The notes beneath the pieces are model-generated. The model was given only the letters and a program-made list of their open reading frames with translations. It was not told the DNA's origin and ran no database searches. DNA of 11,945 nt, taken from NCBI RefSeq assembly GCF_041624275.1, contig NZ_JBFJVE010000087.1:1-11945 (forward strand), in the 5' to 3' direction. Origin of the DNA: Shimia sp041624275. Lineage in GTDB: Bacteria; Pseudomonadota; Alphaproteobacteria; Rhodobacterales; Rhodobacteraceae. Each line of letters begins with the position of its first letter. Position 1 is the stretch's first letter. Shown here in pieces: positions 6,741 to 11,945 of the stretch. Made by a program: the position numbers and the translations under genes.

Positions 6741-7334
6741 TCAAAACAGTACCAGAAGAACCGAGGCCACGGTCAGCGCGGCCAGGGTTCGCATCAAATG
6801 AATTTCCGCCGGCCGCCCCGCGACCATACGCGCGATACGGTCTCCTCCCAAAGACCAGATCGGGTGAAAAATTGCCTGACAGGCAAGTAGACAGATGGCG
6901 ATTGTCGCCGTCGCTTGCAAGGCCGGGGTGCCGGCGTCGACGAAGGTCGTGAAGCCGGTGACAATCATCGCCCAGGCCTTGGGGTTGAGCGGATGCACCG
7001 CCAGCCCGGCCAGGAAACCGGGCGCGCGCTCGAGCCGGGCCCCGCCGGGCGCCAGGCGCAGACGCGCCACCTTCCAGGCCAGCCAGCAGATATAGAACAC
7101 CGAGAGCCATTTCAGCGCCTCGAACAGCCAGGGTGCCGTGTCGGCCAGCGACATCAGCCCGAAGCCTACCGGCCAGATCACCAGCTGCTTGCCCAGGGCC
7201 ACCCCGGCAACGAAGGGCAGCGCCGCCGCAAAGCCGAAACGTGCGCCGGTGGCCAGCAGCGCCATGTTGGCCGGGCCCGGTGTCGCCACCTGGCTGACCG
7301 CGAAGGCGGTAAAACTGATCACTGCAACGCCCAT
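6741..7334 (-). CDS. LysE/RhtB family amino-acid exporter
   Basis: Inner-membrane transporter of 197 aa predicted to export an amino acid or derivative. The family signature TPGPANM lies at residues 18-24 of the first membrane segment, a second diagnostic stretch HPLNPKAW occurs mid-protein, and hydrophobic segments are visible at about 1-25, 38-60, 63-88, 115-135, 140-165 and 180-197, matching the six-helix LysE fold. ATG 7334 has a strong AAAGGAG ribosome binding site. It is the first gene after the rpmA terminator and is followed after 14 bases by the first GNAT gene, so it probably heads the run that leads to obgE-proB-proA. The exported substrate cannot be read from sequence; threonine/homoserine-type exporters are the commonest named members. 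Confidence 0.9.
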   Translation of the reverse strand: MGVAVISFTAFAVSQVATPGPANMALLATGARFGFAAALPFVAGVALGKQLVIWPVGFGLMSLADTAPWLFEALKWLSVFYICWLAWKVARLRLAPGGARLERAPGFLAGLAVHPLNPKAWAMIVTGFTTFVDAGTPALQATATIAICLLACQAIFHPIWSLGGDRIARMVAGRPAEIHLMRTLAALTVASVLLVLF

Positions 7335-7362
7335 TGCCGGGCTCCTTTGGCAAAATCCAAAT

Positions 7363-7392
7363 AAAAAAGGGACCGGCCTCGCAGCCGGTCCC
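7363..7392 (-). terminator. Intrinsic terminator after rpmA
   Basis: On the minus strand GGGACCGGC pairs perfectly with GCCGGTCCC (9 bp) around a 6-base loop and is followed directly by six T residues. It is a textbook Rho-independent terminator, 28 bases past the rpmA stop, closing the rplU-rpmA transcript. On the plus strand the hairpin is followed by A residues, so it works in one direction only. Confidence 0.93.
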
Positions 7393-7420
7393 CAAAATGT
7401 CTCAAACCTTTCAGGTCGGC

Positions 7421-7690
7421 TTATTCAGCGGCCTCCGCCACTGGCAGAACCGAAATGAAGGTGCGGCCCTTGAGGCCCTTGTGGAACTTCACGTTGCCGT
7501 CGACGGTTGCAAAGATGGTGTGATCCTTGCCCATGCCAACGCCTTCGCCCGGCCACATCTTGGTGCCGCGCTGACGCAGGATAATGTTGCCGGGAACGAC
7601 GACTTCGCCACCGTATTTCTTGACGCCAAGACGACGACCCGCTGAGTCGCGACCGTTGCGGGAGCTACCGCCAGCTTTTTTATGTGCCAT
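7421..7690 (-). CDS. rpmA: 50S ribosomal protein L27
   Basis: Ribosomal protein L27, 89 aa, located in the large subunit near the peptidyl transferase centre, where its N-terminal tail approaches the tRNA acceptor ends. The sequence begins MAHKKAGGSSRNGRDSAGRR, the highly conserved L27 start without the cleaved N-terminal extension found in Firmicutes, and continues with GGEVVVPGNIILRQRGTK and the FHKGLKGRTF end. The ATG at 7690 has an AGGAG site upstream. It follows rplU by 23 bases and is closed by a strong terminator. Confidence 0.98.
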   Translation of the reverse strand: MAHKKAGGSSRNGRDSAGRRLGVKKYGGEVVVPGNIILRQRGTKMWPGEGVGMGKDHTIFATVDGNVKFHKGLKGRTFISVLPVAEAAE

Positions 7691-7713
7691 ATCGTTGGTC
7701 TCCTGTTCTCAGC

Positions 7714-8262
7714 TTACTTCGCCAGATCGGCAGCTTGCGCCACCCATTCGGGCTTTACCTTTACAGCATCAAAGCTGTCGACGTCCACGGCCGCCAGCTG
7801 GGCGAAAGTGGTGATGCCGGCATCAGCGAGCTTCTTGGCAGCGGCCGGGCCGACCCCGGTGATCGCGGTCAGATCGTCTGCTGCGGCCTCTGCGGCCGGT
7901 GCTGCGGCTTTCGGCGCGGCTTTGGCGGCGGCGGGCTTGGCGCTTGCGCCCGAGGCCAGGATCTCGGTGATCTTGACCAGGGTCAGCTTCTGGCGGTGGC
8001 CCACGGTGCGCTTGGACGAATGCTTACGACGGCGCTTGACGAACTTGATGACCTTGTCACCCTTGATCTGATCGATCACCTCGGCCTTGACGGCGGCGCC
8101 TTCGACCAGGGGCGCGCCGACGACGGTGGTTTCACCACCCAGCATCAGCACGTCGTTGAATTCCACGGTTTCGCCGGCGCCAGCTGCCAGTTTCTCGACG
8201 CGCAGAATGTCGCCCGCCTGAACCTTGTACTGTTTACCGCCGGTCTTGAGGACTGCGAACAT
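7714..8262 (-). CDS. rplU: 50S ribosomal protein L21 with C-terminal helix-hairpin-helix extension
   Basis: Large-subunit protein that binds 23S rRNA. Residues 1-102 are a standard bL21 (MFAVLKTGGKQYKVQAGD at the start, KFVKRRRKHSSKRTVGHRQ at 73-91 with the L21 RRRK.S..GHRQ signature). Bacterial L21 is normally about 100 residues, so the 182-aa length is unusual: a low-complexity Ala/Lys/Pro linker covers about 104-128, and residues 131-150 (LTAITGVGPAAAKKLADAGI) form a helix-hairpin-helix like those in DNA- or RNA-binding proteins, followed by TTFAQLAAVD and an acidic helix. No frameshift or stop separates the parts, so the fusion is real in this sequence. Extended L21 proteins are, as far as I recall, a known trait of several alphaproteobacteria. 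It is the first gene of the rplU-rpmA operon. Confidence 0.97.
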   Translation of the reverse strand: MFAVLKTGGKQYKVQAGDILRVEKLAAGAGETVEFNDVLMLGGETTVVGAPLVEGAAVKAEVIDQIKGDKVIKFVKRRRKHSSKRTVGHRQKLTLVKITEILASGASAKPAAAKAAPKAAAPAAEAAADDLTAITGVGPAAAKKLADAGITTFAQLAAVDVDSFDAVKVKPEWVAQAADLAK

Positions 8263-8337
8263 GTCCTGTTTCCTTCGATTTTCCGCGTCCTGTGGCCCCC
8301 GGATCGGGTGTTGTGGCAAAGCCGCCTCGAACTGCGC

Positions 8338-8392
8338 GCCCCGTTGGGGCCGATGTTTCAACAAAACACGGCGCAAGGAGAGCCTTACGCCG
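8338..8392 (-). promoter_or_regulatory. Structured 5' leader of rplU-rpmA
   Basis: Three consecutive hairpins can be drawn in the minus-strand leader: 8369-8392 (10-bp stem with one U-G pair, loop CUCU), 8354-8368 (UGUUU/AAACA, 5 bp) and 8338-8350 (GCCCC/GGGGC around AAC, 5 bp). The first is followed by GUGUUUUGUUG, which looks terminator-like, but it would begin only a few bases from the predicted transcript start, so a 5'-stabilising or L21-binding role is equally possible. The remaining leader up to the ATG at 8262 is about 75 bases. Function is inference. Confidence 0.4.
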
Positions 8393-8401
8393 GATGGGGG
8401 G

Positions 8402-8430
8402 CTTATCCGGTGAATGAGGGCGATAGTCAA
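8402..8430 (-). promoter_or_regulatory. Candidate sigma70 promoter for rplU-rpmA
   Basis: On the minus strand TTGACT (8425-8430, five of six consensus matches) is followed after exactly 17 bases by GATAAG (8402-8407, four of six). Transcription would begin near 8395, giving a leader of about 130 bases before rplU. It is the best promoter match in the window and sits where a strong ribosomal protein promoter is expected. Confidence 0.65.
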
Positions 8431-8491
8431 GAGGCATTGTGGATTTCCGCCGAACCGCGGGCGGCCGCTCTGCCCTGCCCCCGTTGCCACC

Positions 8492-8514
8492 CCTGCCCCC
8501 GCGCGGGGGTCAGG
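8492..8514 (-). terminator. GC-rich hairpin at the end of pmtA
   Basis: CCTG, a bulged A, then CCCCC pairs with GGGGG and CAGG around a GCGC loop on the minus strand, a 9-bp stem that includes the pmtA stop codon. There is no T tract behind it, so it may act as a Rho-assisted or 3'-end-stabilising hairpin closing the psd-pssA-pmtA transcript before the rplU promoter. Confidence 0.4.
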
Positions 8515-9127
8515 CGGATTTCGACAGCACCAGAAAGGTCATCATGCCCAGCGGCGGCAGGGTGTCGGTTTCGCTGACCGACAGGCTGGGTTCGCCGAGC
8601 ACGGTCTCGATCTCGAAATCCGAGTGCCAGCCGATGACATTGGCCAGCGGCGCCGAGAGTTTCCCCAGCAGCGCCAGCACGCCCTGGCTGCGCATGAAGT
8701 GATTGGTGATGATGACCTTGCCGCCGGGCTTCAGTACCCGCGCGATCTCGGACATGACGCGCTCGGGTTCGGGCACCACCGACAGCACATGCATCGCCGC
8801 CACCATGTCGAAGCTGGCATCGGGAAAATCCAGATCGCGGGCGTCCATCTGGCGCAGCTCTGCCACCTGTTTCAGCCCCAGCGAGGCCACCTTGACCTTG
8901 GCCTTGGCCAGCATCTGGGCGCTGAAATCAATGCCGGTGACCCGCAGGTGCGGCTGGTAGTGCTGAAGCGACAGGCCGGTGCCGACACCGACCTCGAGCA
9001 CCGCACCCGATTGCGCATTGATATAGGCGACTGCGCGGCGGCGCGCGGCGCTTGTCATGGCGCCGAACGTCCTGTCATAGACCGGCGCCCAGCGGGCGTA
9101 GGAGCTTTGAACCGCCTCGATTTCCAC
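8510..9127 (-). CDS. pmtA: Phosphatidylethanolamine N-methyltransferase, Rhodobacter type (class I SAM methyltransferase)
   Basis: S-adenosylmethionine-dependent methyltransferase of 205 aa. The N-terminal block AVQSSYARWAPVYDRTFG at residues 5-22 is characteristic of the Rhodobacter/Sinorhizobium-type PmtA group; motif I LEVGVGTGL lies at 44-52, GIDFSAQML follows as the SAM ribose-binding region, and FDMVAAMHVLSVVPEPER is the motif II/III area. It would methylate phosphatidylethanolamine up to three times to phosphatidylcholine. Position supports this: it directly follows psd and pssA, which make its substrate. GTG at 9127 is used as start because it is one base after the pssA stop; a longer ATG-initiated frame would lie inside pssA and has no family match. 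An SAM-dependent enzyme of the UbiE/ubiquinone class is the alternative, less likely given the N-terminal block and neighbours. Confidence 0.88.
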   Translation of the reverse strand: MEIEAVQSSYARWAPVYDRTFGAMTSAARRRAVAYINAQSGAVLEVGVGTGLSLQHYQPHLRVTGIDFSAQMLAKAKVKVASLGLKQVAELRQMDARDLDFPDASFDMVAAMHVLSVVPEPERVMSEIARVLKPGGKVIITNHFMRSQGVLALLGKLSAPLANVIGWHSDFEIETVLGEPSLSVSETDTLPPLGMMTFLVLSKSA

Positions 9128-9128
9128 G

Positions 9129-9917
9129 TTAGGCCCCTTTTTTCGCTCCGCCGCCCCGGTGCCTGCCGAAAGCCAGATGCCACAGCACCATGACCACATA
9201 AAGCAGGCAGAGAACCGCGAGGGTGATCCAGGCGTAGTAGAACAGGGCCGCGACGACGAAGGCAAAGGCCAGCAGGAAATATTTGACGTTGCCGCGCGAG
9301 ACCCGGGTGGTCTTGAAGGACCAGGTCGGGATGCGGCTTATCATCAGCCAGCCGATCAGCATCACATAGGCGCAGATCACCAGGTCGGGCGGCAGTGTCA
9401 CCTCGGGAAATCCGAAGACGACGAACATCGGGAACAGCACCAACAGCGCCCCCGCCGGCGAGGGCACCCCGGTGAAATAGGCGCCGCTCGGGGTCTGCGC
9501 CTCGTCTTCGCTGGCCGGGTCGATGTCGGCCTTGCTGCTGACATTGAACCGCGCCAGGCGCATGACGCAGCAGATGGTGAAGACCAGCACCGAAAGCCAG
9601 CCGAGGTTGCCCATGTCCTGCAGCGCCCAGAAATAGAGGATCAGCGGCGAGGCGACGCCGAAATTGAGAAAGTCGGCCAGCGAATCCAGCTCGGCGCCCA
9701 TCTTGCTGTCGCTGTTCAGCAACCGGGCCATGCGCCCGTCGAGACCGTCGAGAATGCTGGCGACGACGATCAGCTGCACCGCGAGCACGAAGTTTTCCTG
9801 CACCGCGAAGCGGATCGCCGACAGGCCGGCGCAGATCGCGGCGATGGTCAGCATGTTGGGAATCAGCTGCACCAGTGTCAGCCGTTTGGTGGTCTTGCCC
9901 CGAGGACCGGCCCCCAT
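9129..9917 (-). CDS. pssA: CDP-diacylglycerol--serine O-phosphatidyltransferase
   Basis: Integral membrane enzyme that condenses CDP-diacylglycerol with L-serine to phosphatidylserine. The CDP-alcohol phosphotransferase signature DG-x2-AR-x8-G-x3-D-x3-D is complete (DGRMAR, then GAELDSLAD; about residues 60-82), with the last aspartate as the expected catalytic base. Several hydrophobic segments follow to the C-terminus, and a charged tail ends in AKKGA. Two adjacent ATG codons are possible: 9920, overlapping the psd stop by 4 bases, and 9917, sharing one base with it (TGATG). The AGGA site is better spaced for 9917, giving 262 aa; using 9920 adds one methionine. It lies between psd and pmtA and is translated in close coupling with both. 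Confidence 0.95.
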   Translation of the reverse strand: MGAGPRGKTTKRLTLVQLIPNMLTIAAICAGLSAIRFAVQENFVLAVQLIVVASILDGLDGRMARLLNSDSKMGAELDSLADFLNFGVASPLILYFWALQDMGNLGWLSVLVFTICCVMRLARFNVSSKADIDPASEDEAQTPSGAYFTGVPSPAGALLVLFPMFVVFGFPEVTLPPDLVICAYVMLIGWLMISRIPTWSFKTTRVSRGNVKYFLLAFAFVVAALFYYAWITLAVLCLLYVVMVLWHLAFGRHRGGGAKKGA

Positions 9918-10600
9918 CATGCGTCCTGCCGTGGATCTGGCTGCGGCAGTTCCGCCAGAACCGTTTCCCCGGCGATCATGGTCTGGCCGATCGCGACCAT
10001 CGGTTCCACCCCGTCGGGCAGATAGACGTCGAGCCGCGAGCCGAAGCGGATCAGGCCAAAGCGTTCACCGGTCGCCATCTCGGCCCCCGGCTTGACGAAA
10101 CAGACGATGCGCCGCGCCACCAGCCCGGCGATCTGCACCACCGCCAGATCGCGGCCGTCCTCCATCCGCAAGCGCAGGCTGTTGCGCTCGTTGTCGACGC
10201 TCGCCTTGTCCAGCGAGGCGTTGAAGAACTTGCCCGGACGGTAGGCGACGGCGGTGATCTCACCGGCGATCGGGGCGCGGTTGACGTGGCAGTTGAAGAC
10301 GCTCATGAACACGCTGACCCGGGTCAGGGGCGCATCGGCCATGCCCAGTTCGGCTGGCGGCACCGCGGGTTCGATCAGCGACACCACGCCATCTGCCGGG
10401 CTGACGATCAGCCCCGGGCGCTCCGGTGTCACCCGCTCGGGGTCGCGGAAGAAGTAATAGCACCAGACGGTCAGGCCGACGCCGATCCAGCCCAGCACCG
10501 ACCAGATCAGGAACAGCACCACCGTCACGGCGGCAAAGACCGCGACGAATTTGCGTCCTTCGGGGTGCATCGGTTTGATGAATGTGCCTAGCATGTTCAT
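9917..10600 (-). CDS. psd: Phosphatidylserine decarboxylase proenzyme (short form)
   Basis: Pyruvoyl-dependent decarboxylase converting phosphatidylserine to phosphatidylethanolamine. The 227-aa protein has a membrane segment at about 19-47, SPADG at 67-71 and FNCHVNRAP at 102-110 (the aspartate and histidine used in self-processing and catalysis), and the cleavage site RFGSR with Gly187-Ser188, where autocleavage yields the alpha chain carrying the pyruvoyl group. This is the short form common in alphaproteobacteria and Gram-positives, not the longer E. coli type. ATG 10600 is preferred because GAGGA lies about 10 bases upstream; ATG 10594 is a close alternative. It is the first gene of the psd-pssA-pmtA operon, with a candidate promoter at 10633-10660. 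Confidence 0.96.
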   Translation of the reverse strand: MNMLGTFIKPMHPEGRKFVAVFAAVTVVLFLIWSVLGWIGVGLTVWCYYFFRDPERVTPERPGLIVSPADGVVSLIEPAVPPAELGMADAPLTRVSVFMSVFNCHVNRAPIAGEITAVAYRPGKFFNASLDKASVDNERNSLRLRMEDGRDLAVVQIAGLVARRIVCFVKPGAEMATGERFGLIRFGSRLDVYLPDGVEPMVAIGQTMIAGETVLAELPQPDPRQDA

Positions 10601-10632
10601 TGCAACGGGTCCTCGCAGCGATACCGTCGATC

Positions 10633-10660
10633 CTCATAAGGCCAACGGCCCCAAGTGCAA
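10633..10660 (-). promoter_or_regulatory. Candidate promoter for psd-pssA-pmtA
   Basis: On the minus strand TTGCAC (10655-10660) and TATGAG (10633-10638) are 16 bases apart, giving a predicted start near 10626 and a leader of about 25 bases. The spacer contains the short inverted repeat GGCC-GTT-GGCC. The -35 match is modest, so this is tentative. Confidence 0.35.
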
Positions 10661-10692
10661 GCCTATTCTGACGCGCAGCGCGGCTGTGTCAC

Positions 10693-10721
10693 GGCGCTGC
10701 ATCAGGGTTCAGCGCCTGATG
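10693..10721. repeat. Overlapping, mutually exclusive inverted repeats
   Basis: Two 7-bp stems share bases: GGCGCTG (10693-10699) with CAGCGCC (10710-10716), and CATCAGG (10700-10706) with CCTGATG (10715-10721). Only one can form at a time in a transcript. They lie 22 bases past the stop of the DUF2059 gene and may be its 3'-end structure; no T tract follows on either strand. The rest of the gap between the two genes holds only the psd promoter candidate. Confidence 0.35.
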
Positions 10722-10743
10722 GGCCTCGCCGCCAAGACCCGCT

Positions 10744-11610
10744 TCACAGCTCCAGCTCGGGCTGCAGCGCCCCCAGTCGCGCTGCCAGCGCCTCGAACCG
10801 GTTGCTCATCACCTCGAAATGCACCGCGTTCATCAGCTCGTAAACCACCTGCATGTCGGGGTGTTCCAGCGCCTCGGCATAGGCCCTGAGCTCGGCCTCG
10901 GAGAAATCCTGATAGGTATAGGCGGCATTGGCCAGCCCGGCGGTGGCCAAGTCGCGGCGCAGCGCCGGCCGGCTTTCGCGCAGCATGGCGCGCAGCCCCT
11001 CCTCGTCGACCTTGAGCGTGATCACCTCGGCAAAGGCGGCCGCCAGAAGGAACCGCAGCTGCACTTCCTGCACCGCCTCGGGGCCGATGTCGTTGGGGTC
11101 GATGGCGTGGTTGAGACGCCTGAGCAGGTCGAGGCGCGGATCGGCGTCGCGCAGGTATTGCGCCACCAGGTCCTGCCCCAGCCCCGACTTGTCGGCATCC
11201 TCGGCGAAATGGGCGCTGTTTTCCGCCGCCACCAGCCGCTGGCCGAGGTCGCTGGCGTAGAAACGCTCGGCATGGTTCAGAAAGGCGTCGTCGAGGGTCG
11301 CCTCGAGAATCGTGACCGCCCGGTTGCGCATGGTCTCGGCATCAAAGACCTGCCGCGCCGCCAGCCGCCAGCCGGCACCGAAATCCGCCGCCTCGAGGCC
11401 CAGCATCTCGGGGGCGTTCTCGGCCGAAAGCGCGATCGATTCGATGGCGACGTCGAATCCGGTGGTCTCGAGAAAGCCCTCGATCCGGGGCCGGTCGGCG
11501 GCAAGCGAGGGGCCGGCAAGGGCCAGCCAGAGCAGCGCAGCCCAAAGCAGAGCACACCTGGGCAGCGCACCGGGGCGCAGAAGCAGCCGTTTTGAAAGCC
11601 AAGAGGTCAT
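10744..11610 (-). CDS. Secreted DUF2059-like protein of unknown function
   Basis: Predicted 288-aa exported protein. The N-terminus has a basic region (SKRLLLRPGALPR), a hydrophobic core (ALLWAALLWLALAG) and a plausible signal peptidase I site at PSLA-A near residues 35-38. The mature part is helical and acidic, with AERFYASDLGQRLVAAE, which resembles the DUF2059 pattern of aromatic and Gly residues before a helix, and a second similar stretch YTYQDFSEAELRAYAEALEH near the end, suggesting two related helical repeats. No catalytic motif is seen. ATG 11610 is preferred because GGTGGA lies just upstream; a GTG at 11619 would add three residues. A weak -10-like TAGTCT at 11641-11646 would fit a 24-base leader. 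It is a single-gene unit between the tRNA and psd. Confidence 0.7.
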   Translation of the reverse strand: MTSWLSKRLLLRPGALPRCALLWAALLWLALAGPSLAADRPRIEGFLETTGFDVAIESIALSAENAPEMLGLEAADFGAGWRLAARQVFDAETMRNRAVTILEATLDDAFLNHAERFYASDLGQRLVAAENSAHFAEDADKSGLGQDLVAQYLRDADPRLDLLRRLNHAIDPNDIGPEAVQEVQLRFLLAAAFAEVITLKVDEEGLRAMLRESRPALRRDLATAGLANAAYTYQDFSEAELRAYAEALEHPDMQVVYELMNAVHFEVMSNRFEALAARLGALQPELEL

Positions 11611-11678
11611 GCGATCCACCGCGTGAGAAGGGTTGGCGCCAGACTAGCACCAGAGCCCCCGCCCCCGGAAGCACCCGG

Positions 11679-11706
11679 CGCGACAAAGTTTCGTGACCTT
11701 GTCGCG
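11679..11706. repeat. Inverted repeat CGCGACAA/TTGTCGCG
   Basis: Perfect 8-bp arms (11679-11686 and 11699-11706) separated by 12 bases, in the gap between the DUF2059 gene and tRNA-Ser. The location, about 70 bases upstream of the DUF2059 start, suits an operator, but the arms could equally be a chance hairpin in GC-rich DNA. Confidence 0.4.
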
Positions 11707-11740
11707 GGCGCGGCGGGCACCGGCATCGCCCGGCAGATAA

Positions 11741-11756
11741 GGGGCCCATGGGCCCC
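11741..11756. repeat. Perfect 16-bp palindrome
   Basis: GGGGCCCATGGGCCCC is its own reverse complement. It lies in the 245-base gap between the DUF2059 gene and tRNA-Ser, in which no gene is seen. It could be a protein-binding site or a hairpin; no T tract follows on either strand. Confidence 0.5.
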
Positions 11757-11805
11757 CGGTCCGGGGATGGCGCAAAAAACATTTCACAAACCGCACGCTG
11801 CCCTC

Positions 11806-11833
11806 TTGCGCCCACCGGAAAACCCCATTAAAC
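11806..11833 (+). promoter_or_regulatory. Candidate promoter for tRNA-Ser
   Basis: TTGCGC (11806-11811) and TTAAAC (11828-11833) are 16 bases apart, which would start transcription about 16 bases before the tRNA. An A/T-rich stretch at 11773-11790, unusual here, lies where an UP element would be. The hexamer matches are modest. Confidence 0.35.
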
Positions 11834-11855
11834 GCCCCCTCACCAAGACCCCCGC

Positions 11856-11945
11856 GGAGAGGTGCCGGAGTGGTCGAACGGGGCGGTCTCGAAAACCGTT
11901 GTCCCTTCACGGGGACCCAGGGTTCGAATCCCTGTCTCTCCGCCA
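11856..11945 (+). tRNA. tRNA-Ser(CGA)
   Basis: Complete 90-nt class II tRNA with encoded 3' CCA, ending at the last base of the window. Acceptor stem GGAGAGG pairs with TCTCTCC (one G-U), discriminator G; the D arm CCG/CGG encloses GAGTGGTCGAA; the anticodon stem GCGGT/ACCGT holds the loop CTCGAAA with anticodon CGA at 11890-11892, reading UCG codons; a long variable arm GTCCC/GGGAC and the G discriminator identify serine; the T arm is CAGGG-TTCGAAT-CCCTG. All arms form without mismatch, so it should be functional. Confidence 0.98.

Noticed and set aside
6727..7395. Apparent 403-aa protein fused to the second GNAT
   Set aside because: The upstream portion is an out-of-frame reading of lysE; the AGGAGG site and ATG at 6726 mark the true start.
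7684..8577. 297-aa plus-strand open frame opposite rplU
   Set aside because: Antisense shadow spanning the rplU gene, leader and promoter; no domain.
9159..10025. 288-aa plus-strand open frame opposite pssA and psd
   Set aside because: Dominated by His, Gln, Asp and Arg, as expected for the reverse complement of a membrane protein gene.
11644..11910. 88-aa minus-strand open frame overlapping tRNA-Ser
   Set aside because: It overlaps a complete tRNA gene and has no similarity to a known family or a clear ribosome binding site.
1..11945. CRISPR array, insertion sequence, phage or toxin-antitoxin genes
   Set aside because: No regularly spaced repeats, transposase, integrase or small paired toxin-antitoxin frames were seen on either strand.

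Overview
The window looks like a high-GC chromosomal segment of an alphaproteobacterium, most likely of the Rhodobacterales (Rhodobacteraceae/Roseobacter group). Four things point there: a ChpT-type histidine phosphotransferase (CckA-ChpT-CtrA relay), an L21 ribosomal protein with an alanine-rich tail and helix-hairpin-helix, a Rhodobacter-type phosphatidylethanolamine N-methyltransferase (PmtA), and an ornithine-lipid gene pair (olsB-olsA). No mobile element, CRISPR array or phage gene is visible, and gene density and base composition are even throughout. Almost every gene lies on the minus strand; the exceptions are chpT and the tRNA at the right edge.

Layout, left to right. 1-1242: olsB then olsA (minus, olsA cut by the window edge), phosphorus-free ornithine lipid synthesis, with a candidate promoter at 1280-1308. 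1375-2171: a small DUF3553 gene (minus) divergent from chpT (plus). 2188-7334: a tightly packed minus-strand run read in the order lysE-type exporter, two related GNAT acetyltransferases, obgE, proB, proA; junctions are overlaps or very short gaps, apart from a 70-bp proB-proA spacer that holds a repeat-like element. 7363-8430: the ribosomal protein operon rplU-rpmA with a candidate sigma70 promoter, a structured leader and a strong intrinsic terminator. 8510-10660: psd, pssA, pmtA in one compact minus-strand operon, making phosphatidylserine, then phosphatidylethanolamine, then methylating it toward phosphatidylcholine. 10744-11610: a secreted DUF2059-like protein of unknown role. 11856-11945: a complete tRNA-Ser(CGA) with encoded CCA, ending exactly at the window edge.

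Biologically the window combines membrane lipid supply (psd-pssA-pmtA for phospholipids, olsBA for a phosphate-free aminolipid), ribosome production and maturation (rplU, rpmA, obgE, possibly the GNATs), proline synthesis (proB, proA) and a cell-cycle phosphorelay component (chpT). I see no clearly novel multi-gene system. The points most worth a second look are the L21 fusion and its structured leader, the repeat-like element between proB and proA, the tandem GNAT pair beside lysE/obgE, and the palindromes in the tRNA-Ser/DUF2059 intergenic region.
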